This document shows, piece after piece, positions 7,469 to 14,617 of a DNA stretch of 15,523 nucleotides. The stretch spans positions 1 to 15,523 of the forward strand of contig DVKW01000097.1 in NCBI GenBank assembly GCA_018715855.1, given 5' to 3'. A model generated the notes under the pieces. The model ran no database searches. It had not been told where the DNA came from and saw only the letters and a program-made list of their open reading frames with translations. This DNA is from Candidatus Galligastranaerophilus intestinigallinarum. GTDB lineage: Bacteria > Cyanobacteriota > Vampirovibrionia > Gastranaerophilales > Gastranaerophilaceae. Numbering within the stretch: position 1 is the first letter of the stretch; every line of letters starts with the position of its first letter. A program made the position numbers and the translations under genes.

Positions 7469-8215
7469 TTATTTAACCGTAAAAGTTGCGTTCACAACTG
7501 CTATCACGTTTTTTTCGGGAGATGTCGTATCGTTTATGCCATAATCCGTTACTTCGGTTGAATTAATCGGAACTATTTGAAAAACGCCCATTTTGGCGGA
7601 ATTTAAAGAGCCGATTTTATCGCCCGTTGATTTAACCATTGATTCTGCCCTTTGTTTTGCATTTTGTGTGGCTTTTCCAACCATCTCAATTTTAATGTCG
7701 TCAAGGTTTGAAACCAAATATTCAACATCATTATAGCCTGTTTCAATATCCATATCGACAAGAGAAGTTGTTGAATTAGCAATTTCTGTTATCAAATCAA
7801 CATTTTTTGATGTTGCCTTTACATAAGAATTAAATTTGTAAAAATCAACTTCATTTGTTGTATAGTTGCCAACTCTTTTGTTTACTTCATAATTTGAAAT
7901 TTGCCCAAATGTGATATCCTTTTCATCAATTCCTTTTTGAACAAGAAAATTTTTAATTTTTTGGGCATCTGAGGCCATTTTTTTATACCCTGTTTTAATA
8001 TTTGGGGCGTTTAACCTGTAATTTATTGTAATTGTTGCAAAATCTGCCTTAACGGATTTGCTCGCAGAGCCTGTTGTTGAAATTGTTTGGTTTTGCATTT
8101 TTTGATATTTTATAACGCTTTTTGTAAAAATTGCGGTGGAAAAAATTGCACCAAGAGCAATAATTACACCGAAAACAACAATTTGATAATCCTTAATTGC
8201 TTTAATTTCACCCAT
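7469..8215 (-). CDS. Membrane-anchored SIMPL-domain (DUF541) protein
   Basis: A 248-residue protein with one N-terminal hydrophobic segment (about 10-32, IVVFGVIIALGAIFSTAIF) that is an uncleaved anchor or signal peptide, followed by a SIMPL domain exposed outside the cytosol. Family features are STTGSASKSVKADFATITI (46-64), a DAQKIKNFLVQKGI helix with the DITF strand, the NAKQRAESM helix, and the GSLNSAKMGVFQIVP segment. SIMPL proteins include Brucella BP26 and E. coli YggE; they form periplasmic oligomers or are tied to oxidative stress, but no reaction is established. The SD is GGGAG in front of TTTAAAAATG. A -10 TATAAT (rc of 8245-8250) lies upstream. It is convergent with rpoD and divergent from the large membrane protein, so it stands alone. 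Function beyond the family is unknown. Confidence 0.8.
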   Translation of the reverse strand: MGEIKAIKDYQIVVFGVIIALGAIFSTAIFTKSVIKYQKMQNQTISTTGSASKSVKADFATITINYRLNAPNIKTGYKKMASDAQKIKNFLVQKGIDEKDITFGQISNYEVNKRVGNYTTNEVDFYKFNSYVKATSKNVDLITEIANSTTSLVDMDIETGYNDVEYLVSNLDDIKIEMVGKATQNAKQRAESMVKSTGDKIGSLNSAKMGVFQIVPINSTEVTDYGINDTTSPEKNVIAVVNATFTVK

Positions 8216-8306
8216 TTTTAAACTCCCTTTTCAGTTATTTATTTATTATAAGGTATTTTTTATTTAAAATACAGCCTGTTTTTTTGATTTTATTTATAAT
8301 TGTTTT
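8216..8306. promoter_or_regulatory. Divergent promoter region, SIMPL gene and GT-C-like gene
   Basis: Two perfect -10 hexamers are present. ATTATA at 8245-8250 reads TATAAT on the minus strand and would start the SIMPL mRNA about 25 nt before its ATG. TATAAT at 8295-8300 on the plus strand would put the start site at or beside the ATG at 8307. No clear -35 box is seen for either. Confidence 0.5.
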
Positions 8307-10688
8307 ATGAAAGATTTTATAAAAAAAGTTAATTTTTTGGATATTTTTATATCTTCCGTAATTTCTTTGGTTTTTACCAATAAAATTTATTCTTATTTAT
8401 ACGGAAAAATTGATTGCTCTTATTTAAACGATTTTTATATAGGCCCCGCAACGGTTGACAACCACAATAAATATTTAGACTTTTTTATTTATTTTATTTA
8501 TTTAATTTTGGTTTTTTTGATTGTTCCTTTTGTTTTTAAAATAAGAGAAAAAATTAAACTTAATGAATTTAAACCCTTACAATATAAACCGTTTAATTTT
8601 GAAAAAATTAAAAAATTTTTTATAAAATATCAATATTTCGGGGTTTTGGGGTATATTTTGCTGCACCCTTTTGATGGCAGCTTTTATTTGCCCGTTTGTT
8701 TGTTAATTTTGGCTTTAATGATTATTGGAATATTTGATGCCAAAAAAAGGCAAAGTTCAAACCTGCCTTCAATTTCACCTTTTTGCTCAGCGCCTTTTGT
8801 TTTTGTTTTGTTTTTTATTCCGTATAACCAAATAATAGCCCCTGTTGATTTTCACCATTTTGGCGAAAGATATGCAACTTATTTTTTAACAGATAAATAT
8901 AACTTGGCCGTTTATAAAGATATAATGCTTGTCCATGGGTTTATGGATATCTTGCCTTCGTTTTTCGGAAAAATATTATTTAACAAATTTAATGTTTACG
9001 GCTTTTCTTTAGGAGATATTTTTGTTTCGAATATAACCGTTCTTTTATTTTTAATTTCATTTTTTTACGTTTTTAAAAAAGCGCCGTATTTAATTCTTTT
9101 TGCATTTGTCATCCCAATAAATTCAACGGGGCTTTGTTTTTTAATTTTTCTTTTGCTTTTAAAAAAAGAAATTTTAAAAAGGCCTTATTTGTGGCTTTTT
9201 TGCTACATTTTAGCGGCCTTTTTAATTTCAAGCTACAGAACAACTTTAGGCACTTTTTGGGTAATTTCTTCCATGCCTTTGGCAATTTTTATGCTTATAA
9301 AAGGAATTAAGAAAAAAACAAAAAATAAATTTTTATATTTGGGGTTAATTTTTTGTTTTGTTTTTTTAATTTGCTATTTTTCATTTGATTTAATTTTAAA
9401 CTATTTTATTCAGGCAAGAGAATATGTTAAGGGAAATTTATCTGCGTTTGGAAACGGCTATGGCTTTTATATTAACCTTTTTTATTACATCATAAGCTGT
9501 TTTGCGCTTTTTAGCGTTCCTTTTGCTTGTTTTGAATTATTGAAAATTAAAAACAACAAAAACAAAAGTTTGGCTTATATTTTCTTTTTAATTTTTGTGC
9601 TTATTTTCCCTTTTGCATCAATGGGGTATTCTTTAGGAAGAATAGAATATGAAACTTTATCAAGAATAAAAGAAATTTCTTACGGGTATTTAACTGTTTT
9701 TCTTCCGTATTTAATTTATAAAAAATACAAAATTCAAAATAAAGAAGTAATAAAAAACATTCTTGCTTCATTTATGGTTATTTTGGGAATAAGTTTATTT
9801 TTAAGATGCACTATTCACAATTTTATTAATATAAAAAGGCCGAATGTTGAATTAAACAAAACTTTTGAATATTTAGGGGAAATGAAACTTGACCCAAAGC
9901 TTGAAGACGGACTTATTAAAAGAAAAAATTTAATTGAAAAATATTCAAACGAAGGAAGTTTTTTAGATTTAACAAACCAAGGAATGAATTACCTTTATTT
10001 TGATAAAAAAATGCCCGTTATTTTTGTTTCATATTTTAATTCAATTACAACAAACCAAGCAAAAGAAAGCCTTAAAAGGCTTCAAAAAAACCCGCCTGAT
10101 GTAATTTTGATTAAAGGCAATGAAAAAATTTATGAAGGAATATACCCTTCAATTAGAATTAACCCGATATACAGATGGCTTTTATTAAGTAAAATGTACA
10201 CCTTAATAAAAGAAGATAAAAACGCAATTTTAACTAAAAACAAAAAAGCAAAAAATTTCACAAAAAAAGAGCTTTATGAACTGGATAAAATTTTAGCAAG
10301 AAAAGATTTGGGGCATTTGGGCGAAGCTTGGGCAAGTTCTTTGAAGAATTTACCCGTTAAAGAAGCAAAATTTAACTATACCTTTATGGTGGCGCCCAAT
10401 GCTGTTACTATAAAATTTAACAAACCGATAAATGGCAAAGACATTGATTTAATTTATTTGGCGCCAATTTTTTCAAAAGAAATTTACAATAAAAAATTCA
10501 AAATAGAAATAAACGGTTCAAAAAGTCTTCTTTTTGTTGATTCCAAAAAGGGTGAATTTTTAGTTCCTTTTGATAACTTTCCTTCTTGGCTTATGAATGA
10601 AAAAGTTTCTGAAATAAAAATCCGTATCAAAAATAAAGGAAACTTGTTTAAAAGCGCCATAGTTAAGTTTTATGAAAAAACCAATTGA
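8307..10688 (+). CDS. Large polytopic membrane protein, GT-C glycosyltransferase-like
   Basis: A 793-residue protein with about 12-14 hydrophobic helices between residues 10 and 505, then a soluble domain of roughly 290 residues. The architecture fits GT-C enzymes, which use a polyprenyl-linked sugar outside the membrane. After an early helix comes VDFHHFGERYATYFLTDKYN (180-199), a polar acidic/His motif where GT-C proteins carry their catalytic Asp/Glu. The soluble part has FLDLTNQGMNYLYFDKKMPV and NPPDVILIKG (595-604), a pattern seen in C-terminal domains of such proteins, and ends in a beta-rich segment (690-793). I cannot name a subfamily, substrate or acceptor; an O-antigen-type or protein-glycosylating role is inference. 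The coding sequence is the most T/A-rich in the window, partly from Phe/Leu/Ile/Lys codons. No SD precedes the ATG. An uncharacterised transporter-like membrane protein remains possible. Confidence 0.6.
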   Translation: MKDFIKKVNFLDIFISSVISLVFTNKIYSYLYGKIDCSYLNDFYIGPATVDNHNKYLDFFIYFIYLILVFLIVPFVFKIREKIKLNEFKPLQYKPFNFEKIKKFFIKYQYFGVLGYILLHPFDGSFYLPVCLLILALMIIGIFDAKKRQSSNLPSISPFCSAPFVFVLFFIPYNQIIAPVDFHHFGERYATYFLTDKYNLAVYKDIMLVHGFMDILPSFFGKILFNKFNVYGFSLGDIFVSNITVLLFLISFFYVFKKAPYLILFAFVIPINSTGLCFLIFLLLLKKEILKRPYLWLFCYILAAFLISSYRTTLGTFWVISSMPLAIFMLIKGIKKKTKNKFLYLGLIFCFVFLICYFSFDLILNYFIQAREYVKGNLSAFGNGYGFYINLFYYIISCFALFSVPFACFELLKIKNNKNKSLAYIFFLIFVLIFPFASMGYSLGRIEYETLSRIKEISYGYLTVFLPYLIYKKYKIQNKEVIKNILASFMVILGISLFLRCTIHNFINIKRPNVELNKTFEYLGEMKLDPKLEDGLIKRKNLIEKYSNEGSFLDLTNQGMNYLYFDKKMPVIFVSYFNSITTNQAKESLKRLQKNPPDVILIKGNEKIYEGIYPSIRINPIYRWLLLSKMYTLIKEDKNAILTKNKKAKNFTKKELYELDKILARKDLGHLGEAWASSLKNLPVKEAKFNYTFMVAPNAVTIKFNKPINGKDIDLIYLAPIFSKEIYNKKFKIEINGSKSLLFVDSKKGEFLVPFDNFPSWLMNEKVSEIKIRIKNKGNLFKSAIVKFYEKTN

Positions 10689-10799
10689 TTTTTATTCTTT
10701 CTTGTGTGAAAATGAACAAGAAAGAGCTTCATTTGTCTTGAAGCGGCTTTGGGTATGCCGCAAAAGCAAAGCTCAAGAAAGAAAAAAGGAGAAAACAAA
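10689..10799 (+). promoter_or_regulatory. Structured 5' leader of rpmI-rplT, candidate bL20 autoregulatory region
   Basis: Several strong complementarities occur. TCTTTCTTGT (10696-10705) pairs with ACAAGAAAGA (10716-10725), 10 bp. The same left arm can pair with CAAGAAAGAA (10774-10783), just before the SD AAGGAGA (10786-10792). GCTTCA/TGAAGC (10726-10731/10739-10744), GCGGC/GCCGC (10743-10747/10757-10761) and GAGCTT/AAGCTC (10724-10729/10769-10774) give overlapping alternatives. Competing folds next to an SD are typical of leaders of ribosomal protein genes, and bL20 is a known repressor of its own operon in E. coli and Bacillus. No T-run follows any hairpin, so simple termination of the upstream gene is unlikely. 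The regulator is inferred; no promoter was identified. Confidence 0.5.
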
Positions 10800-11009
10800 A
10801 TGCCTAAAATGAAAACACACAGATCAGCAGCGAAACGCTACAAAGTAACTGCTTCAGGTAAAATTTTAAGACACCAAGCAGGCAAAGGTCACCTTCTTGC
10901 ACACAAATCCCCTGCAAGAAAAAACAGAATCACGGGGATGGTTGAAGTTTCAGACAGAAACCTCGACTTAATTACAAAAGAATTACCCTATATGAAGTAT
11001 TCAAGATAA
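10800..11009 (+). CDS. rpmI: 50S ribosomal protein bL35
   Basis: A 69-residue basic protein with the bL35 signature: MPKMKTHRSAAKRYKVTASG at the start, then a GHLLAHKS segment and PYMKYSR at the end. It is a component of the large ribosomal subunit. An in-frame ATG at 10749 would add 17 residues (GMPQKQSSRKKK...), but the conserved protein begins with MPKMKTH, and SD AAGGAGA (10786-10792) is correctly placed for ATG 10800. The extra codons lie within the folded leader and are not coding. rplT follows after 12 nt, the usual pairing. infC, often first in this operon, is not upstream here. Confidence 0.97.
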   Translation: MPKMKTHRSAAKRYKVTASGKILRHQAGKGHLLAHKSPARKNRITGMVEVSDRNLDLITKELPYMKYSR

Positions 11010-11021
11010 GGAAGGTGAAAA

Positions 11022-11366
11022 ATGAGAGTTAAACGTGGTAATGTTTCAAGAAAAAGACATAAAAAAATCTTAAAATTAGCAAAAGGCTTTATTGGCGCTC
11101 GTTCCAGAATTTTTAAAGTTGCTAACCAAGCTGTTATGAAAGCATTAAAATATGCTTACAGAGATAGAAGAGTTGTTAAAAGACAAATGAGAAGTCTCTG
11201 GATTGTCAGAATTAATGCAGCTGTTAGAGAATATGGCCTTACATATTCAAAATTCATGAACTTGCTTAAAAAAGCAGATATTCAAGTTAACAGAAAAATG
11301 CTTGCAGAACTTGCAGCAAATGATATGGAAGCATTTAAAGTTATCGTTGATAAAGTTCTCGGTTAA
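11022..11366 (+). CDS. rplT: 50S ribosomal protein bL20
   Basis: A 114-residue protein of normal length with bL20 hallmarks: [20 protein letters not shown] at the start, the basic [13 protein letters not shown] stretch, and the [20 protein letters not shown] segment. It binds 23S rRNA early in large-subunit assembly and, in several bacteria, represses translation or transcription of its own operon through a leader or intercistronic site. SD AAGGAAGGTG (11008-11017) overlaps the rpmI stop codon, so the two genes are translationally linked. A strong terminator follows. The folded leader before rpmI is the candidate site for autocontrol. Confidence 0.98.
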   Translation: MRVKRGNVSRKRHKKILKLAKGFIGARSRIFKVANQAVMKALKYAYRDRRVVKRQMRSLWIVRINAAVREYGLTYSKFMNLLKKADIQVNRKMLAELAANDMEAFKVIVDKVLG

Positions 11367-11388
11367 TTTTACAAACAAAAAAGAATTT

Positions 11389-11414
11389 GCCGCCTTAAAT
11401 TAAGGCGGCTTTTT
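11389..11414 (+). terminator. Strong intrinsic terminator of rpmI-rplT
   Basis: GCCGCCTTA (11389-11397), loop AAT, TAAGGCGGC (11401-11409), then TTTTT (11410-11414) with a further T-run after AG. It is a GC-rich perfect 9-bp stem 22 nt after the rplT stop. Confidence 0.95.
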
Positions 11415-11419
11415 AGTTT

Positions 11420-11447
11420 TTGTAATCCGTTAAATTCAGCCTATAAA
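11420..11447 (+). promoter_or_regulatory. Candidate promoter of the 5'-nucleotidase-like gene
   Basis: TTGTAA (11420-11425) and TATAAA (11442-11447) are separated by 16 nt, four of six and five of six matches to the sigma-70 consensus. It lies just after the rplT terminator and about 45 nt before the ATG at 11494. The SD is poor (GGGG at 11479-11482). Confidence 0.5.
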
Positions 11448-11493
11448 ATTTAATACAGGTGCAATTTTTTCTATTTATGGGGTTTACAACAAT

Positions 11494-13134
11494 ATGAAAA
11501 TTTTTCCGCTGCAAAACAATGTAAATTTTAGAGGCGCAACAATTAATATAAACGCCTTTTCTGATACCCATGGCAATTTAGAGCTTGCAGACAGAGGTTT
11601 GCAAACTTTAATGAAAAACAAAGAAGACGTTTTTGAAAAAGAAGAAAAAGGGAAAGAAAACTTTTTAATTGTTGGGGGCGATTGGTTTATTTCAGGCGGC
11701 AAAACGGGCTATTTAACAGACCCAAACAAACCCTTAATGAAATTTCAAGGGGAAATGCTGAATAAATTTATTGGCAAAGTTAAAGAAAAATACCCCATGA
11801 CAAAAAGCATTTTTGTTCCGGGGAACCACGAAACAGACGGCGGCATTGAAATTTTCAGCCAAGCAATGAGAAATATTGATGCCGATGTTATTATTTCAAA
11901 TTTAGACTTTAAAAATTCATATCTTATGCAAGATGCGATTGATGAAGGAAGGGTTATAGGCGAAAAAATAACCGTGGTTCAAGATGATAAAGACCCAAAT
12001 AAAAAATATCCCGTTTTAAATTTGGGGGTTATGCCAACTAATCTTGAATTTTACTTAAATGACCACGACGGCCTTGAATTAGTTGAAAATTGCAGAGTCC
12101 CGCAAAAATATGTAAGTTCAAACCAAACCCAAAAAACAAGGGAATTAATTAAGAAAAGAATTGAAGAATTTAAAAGCGAAAACCCAAACGGCATTGTTGT
12201 TTTAACTTGCCACACAGGGGTTAATTTGGCAGATGAAATTGCAAGAGAAACAGATGTTGACCTTGCATTTGACGCCCATGAGCATAAAGATGAGATAAGA
12301 TATGTAAACGGAACGCCAATTGTTGCACTTTCTCAAAATTTTCAAAAAATGGTAAATGCCAAAATTATTGTTGATGATGACGGCAAAAAAGAAATCAGAA
12401 TTAAAGAATTAAGGCCAAATGAAGGTTCAATTCAACAGGGGGATTTGGGCAAATTTTATAAAACGCTTTTTGAAAAAGACGTAACGCCCATTTATTCAAT
12501 AACTTCAGATGACTTAACTTCGCTTTCAACAGACAACATTAGAAACAGAAACAGCCATTTGGCAAATTTTGTTTTAGATTCCATAAGAGATGAAATTAAA
12601 GAATATGACCCTGATGTTCAAATTTTTGCACTGAATGCAAGTGCAATAAGAGGGGGGTTTAAAATTTCAAAAGATTCGCCCAAAACTTCCCCCATAGAAA
12701 TTGCAAATTGCTTGGTCGGCATTAACCACAAAGTTGCAAATGTTGTGGTGAATGATGTTTCAGGCAAAGAGCTTTCTTATATGGTTTTGGACAATTTTTT
12801 ATTCAACAGGCTTGATACCGAAAAAAACCCTCTTATGCATTATTCGGGGTTAAAAATAGATAAAACGGGGCTTATGGCAGCTTATGACAGGGGAATTGTG
12901 GGCGATGAATTGTGCCAATATATAACTTTAACAGATACCAATGAACAAATTGACCCAAACAAACAATATAGAATTGCAAATGTTGAAAAATATTTTATAA
13001 AAGCAACAAATGAAAAAATTAAAGAATTTTATTCTTCATCAAAGCCTTTAAATGTAAATATTCACGATTTATTTAAAGACCACTTTAAAAAACACCCTAA
13101 TATTCACTATACGCCTGATACAAGACTTTATTAA
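11494..13134 (+). CDS. UshA/5'-nucleotidase-like phosphoesterase without signal peptide
   Basis: A 546-residue two-domain protein of the UshA/CpdB type. The N-terminal metallophosphoesterase domain shows FSDTHGN (D24, H26), GGD (D63), PGNHE (N111, H112), CHTG (H240) and DAHEH (H262, H264). The C-terminal 5'-nucleotidase domain begins near 330 and contains NRNSHLANFVLDSIRDE, ALNASAIRGGF (substrate-binding Asn/Arg region) and the IANVEKYF segment. Known relatives hydrolyse nucleoside 5'-phosphates, UDP-sugars or 2',3'-cyclic nucleotides in the periplasm. This one has no signal peptide: it begins MKIFPLQNNVNFRGATININ, so the location is unclear. The family length (about 520-650) and catalytic residues are intact. 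The upstream SD is weak. It is transcribed alone and ends at a hairpin shared with rfbD. Its exact substrate is unknown. Confidence 0.82.
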   Translation: MKIFPLQNNVNFRGATININAFSDTHGNLELADRGLQTLMKNKEDVFEKEEKGKENFLIVGGDWFISGGKTGYLTDPNKPLMKFQGEMLNKFIGKVKEKYPMTKSIFVPGNHETDGGIEIFSQAMRNIDADVIISNLDFKNSYLMQDAIDEGRVIGEKITVVQDDKDPNKKYPVLNLGVMPTNLEFYLNDHDGLELVENCRVPQKYVSSNQTQKTRELIKKRIEEFKSENPNGIVVLTCHTGVNLADEIARETDVDLAFDAHEHKDEIRYVNGTPIVALSQNFQKMVNAKIIVDDDGKKEIRIKELRPNEGSIQQGDLGKFYKTLFEKDVTPIYSITSDDLTSLSTDNIRNRNSHLANFVLDSIRDEIKEYDPDVQIFALNASAIRGGFKISKDSPKTSPIEIANCLVGINHKVANVVVNDVSGKELSYMVLDNFLFNRLDTEKNPLMHYSGLKIDKTGLMAAYDRGIVGDELCQYITLTDTNEQIDPNKQYRIANVEKYFIKATNEKIKEFYSSSKPLNVNIHDLFKDHFKKHPNIHYTPDTRLY

Positions 13135-13160
13135 AAAAGGGGCTTTTAAACCCCTTTTTT
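13133..13160. terminator. Bidirectional terminator between nucleotidase and rfbD
   Basis: AAAAAAGGGG (13133-13142), loop CTTTTAAA, then CCCCTTTTTT (13151-13160). The stem is flanked by T-runs in both directions. It touches the stop codons of both convergent genes, overlapping the rfbD stop by two bases. Confidence 0.85.
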
Positions 13161-13983
13161 AATCTTCAAATTTTAAACTTAAATAATCTTTTAGTGCAAG
13201 TTTCCAATCTCTAAGCATTTTATCATTATCCATAACAGAATATTTCGGGCGGTTTGCAGGCCTTTTAAATTCTTCTGTCGTGCAAGGTTTAAGATTAACT
13301 TCTAAATTGCTTAGTTCAAAAATCGTTTTTGCAAAATTATACCAAGTGGTTGGCTTTCCGCCACCTGATAGGTGGTAAATTCCATAGGGTTTAGTTAAAA
13401 GTTTCATTAAAGCACCCGCTAAATCCATTGTCCAAGTAGGCGTTCCCCATTGGTCATCAACAACTTTTAATTCTTCTTTATCTTTCAAACTAAGCATTGT
13501 ATCAACAAAATTTTTGCCATACATGCCATAAAGCCAGCTTGTTCTTGCAATATAATATTTTTTGCAATGTTTTTGAACAAGTTCTTCCCCTTTTAATTTT
13601 GTTCTGCCGTAGGCATTTATTGGGTTAGTGGGGTCTGTTGGCAAATATGGTGAATTTTTAGTACCGTCAAAAACGTAATCTGTTGAAATGTAGATAAGAG
13701 GAACATCTATTTTGCTTGCAGCAAGCGCAACATTTTCAGTTCCAACCGCATTAATTAATTCTGCCTTTTCTTCCTCTTCTTCCGCCCTATCAACATTTGT
13801 GTAGGCTGCAAGGTGAATAATTAAATCAGGATGAGCTTTTGAAACAAAATCTTCAACATCTTCTTTTTTTGTAATGTCAAGGTTATCAATATCTGTTTCA
13901 ATTAAAAAACACCCTAAATCTTCCAATGTGGGGCAAAGGTCTTGCCCGAGCATGCCTTTTGCACCTGTTATTAAAACTTTCAT
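13159..13983 (-). CDS. rfbD: dTDP-4-dehydrorhamnose reductase
   Basis: A 274-residue short-chain dehydrogenase of the RmlD type, the last step of dTDP-L-rhamnose synthesis (NAD(P)H-dependent reduction of the 4-keto group). The Rossmann start is MKVLITGAKGMLGQDL with GAKGMLG as the nucleotide-binding loop (7-13). Further marks are LAAYTNVDRAEEE (58-70), ISTDYVFDG (99-107), the catalytic Y125 and K129 in NAYGRTKLKGE, and the C-terminal RPANRPKYSVMDN substrate segment. Length is slightly under the usual 285-300. The start codon overlaps the rfbC stop in an ATGA, so the two are translated as one operon. rfbA and rfbB are not in the window. Confidence 0.95.
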   Translation of the reverse strand: MKVLITGAKGMLGQDLCPTLEDLGCFLIETDIDNLDITKKEDVEDFVSKAHPDLIIHLAAYTNVDRAEEEEEKAELINAVGTENVALAASKIDVPLIYISTDYVFDGTKNSPYLPTDPTNPINAYGRTKLKGEELVQKHCKKYYIARTSWLYGMYGKNFVDTMLSLKDKEELKVVDDQWGTPTWTMDLAGALMKLLTKPYGIYHLSGGGKPTTWYNFAKTIFELSNLEVNLKPCTTEEFKRPANRPKYSVMDNDKMLRDWKLALKDYLSLKFED

Positions 13984-14537
13984 AATAAATCCTCTTTGTT
14001 TATTTCTTTAATTGTTTTTGCATTTTTATCTTTTTCGGATAAATTTGGTTCAAAATCTATGCCCCAATCAACATTTATATCTTTATCAGACCACAAAATG
14101 CCCATTTCATCTTTGGGGCTATAATCGCCTGAAACTTTATACATAACTTCAACAACATCAGACAAAGCAACAAACCCGTGGGCAAAGCCTTTTGGAATAA
14201 AAAGCTGATGTTTGTTTTCTTCTGTTAATTTTCTTTTTGTCCATTTTAAAAATGTTGGGGAATTAGCCCTTATATCTACTGCAACATCAATTATTTCGCC
14301 TTTTGTGCAGCGAACAAGTTTAGCTTGAGCGTTTGGGTTTTTTTGAAAATGAAGCCCCCTTAAAACGCCATAGCTTGATTTTGAATGGTTGTCTTGAATA
14401 AAATCTTCATTTATTCCTGCTTCAATAAATTCTTTTTTCTTGTATGTTTCAAGAAAAAAACCCCTGTTATCGCCAAAAACCTTTGGTTTTACTAAGATAA
14501 CACCATCCAGTTCCGTGTTTTCAAATTCGAAAGGCAT
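13980..14537 (-). CDS. rfbC: dTDP-4-dehydrorhamnose 3,5-epimerase
   Basis: A 185-residue cupin enzyme of the RmlC type, the usual length. It epimerises C3 and C5 of dTDP-4-keto-6-deoxyglucose, the step before RfbD. Signature elements are FGDNRGFFLETY (21-32), the VLRGLHFQ segment with R60 and the catalytic base H63, KLVRCTKGEIIDVAVDIR (73-90), IPKGFAHGF (114-122, with H120) and VMYKV with the likely acid Y133. SD GGAG (rc of 14545-14548) lies 7 nt before ATG. A near-consensus promoter stands upstream, and rfbD follows with a 4-nt overlap. The product feeds rhamnose-containing surface glycans. Confidence 0.96.
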   Translation of the reverse strand: MPFEFENTELDGVILVKPKVFGDNRGFFLETYKKKEFIEAGINEDFIQDNHSKSSYGVLRGLHFQKNPNAQAKLVRCTKGEIIDVAVDIRANSPTFLKWTKRKLTEENKHQLFIPKGFAHGFVALSDVVEVMYKVSGDYSPKDEMGILWSDKDINVDWGIDFEPNLSEKDKNAKTIKEINKEDLL

Positions 14538-14566
14538 TTTTAAACTCCAAAAAATATTTTATAAAA

Positions 14567-14595
14567 AGTATACCCTTAAAATAAGATATTTTCAA
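14567..14595 (-). promoter_or_regulatory. Near-consensus sigma-70 promoter of rfbC-rfbD
   Basis: Read on the minus strand: TTGAAA (rc of 14590-14595), a 17-nt spacer, then TATACT (rc of 14567-14572), each five of six consensus bases with ideal spacing. The predicted start is near 14560, giving a leader of about 23 nt. It is the best promoter in the window and matches the housekeeping sigma factor encoded at 6408-7412. Confidence 0.8.
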
Positions 14596-14617
14596 AATTT
14601 TATTGTAAACTTAACTT

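Noticed and set aside
10696..10725. Intrinsic terminator of the GT-C-like gene
   Set aside because: The 10-bp hairpin is not followed by a T-run; the next bases are GCTTC.
10749..10799. Seventeen-residue N-terminal extension of bL35 from an in-frame ATG
   Set aside because: bL35 begins at MPKMKTH in known families, the SD is placed for ATG 10800, and the extension falls in a folded leader.
11477..11497. Six-codon upstream ORF (MGFTTI) overlapping the nucleotidase start by ATGA
   Set aside because: It lacks an SD of its own and such short overlaps arise easily by chance.
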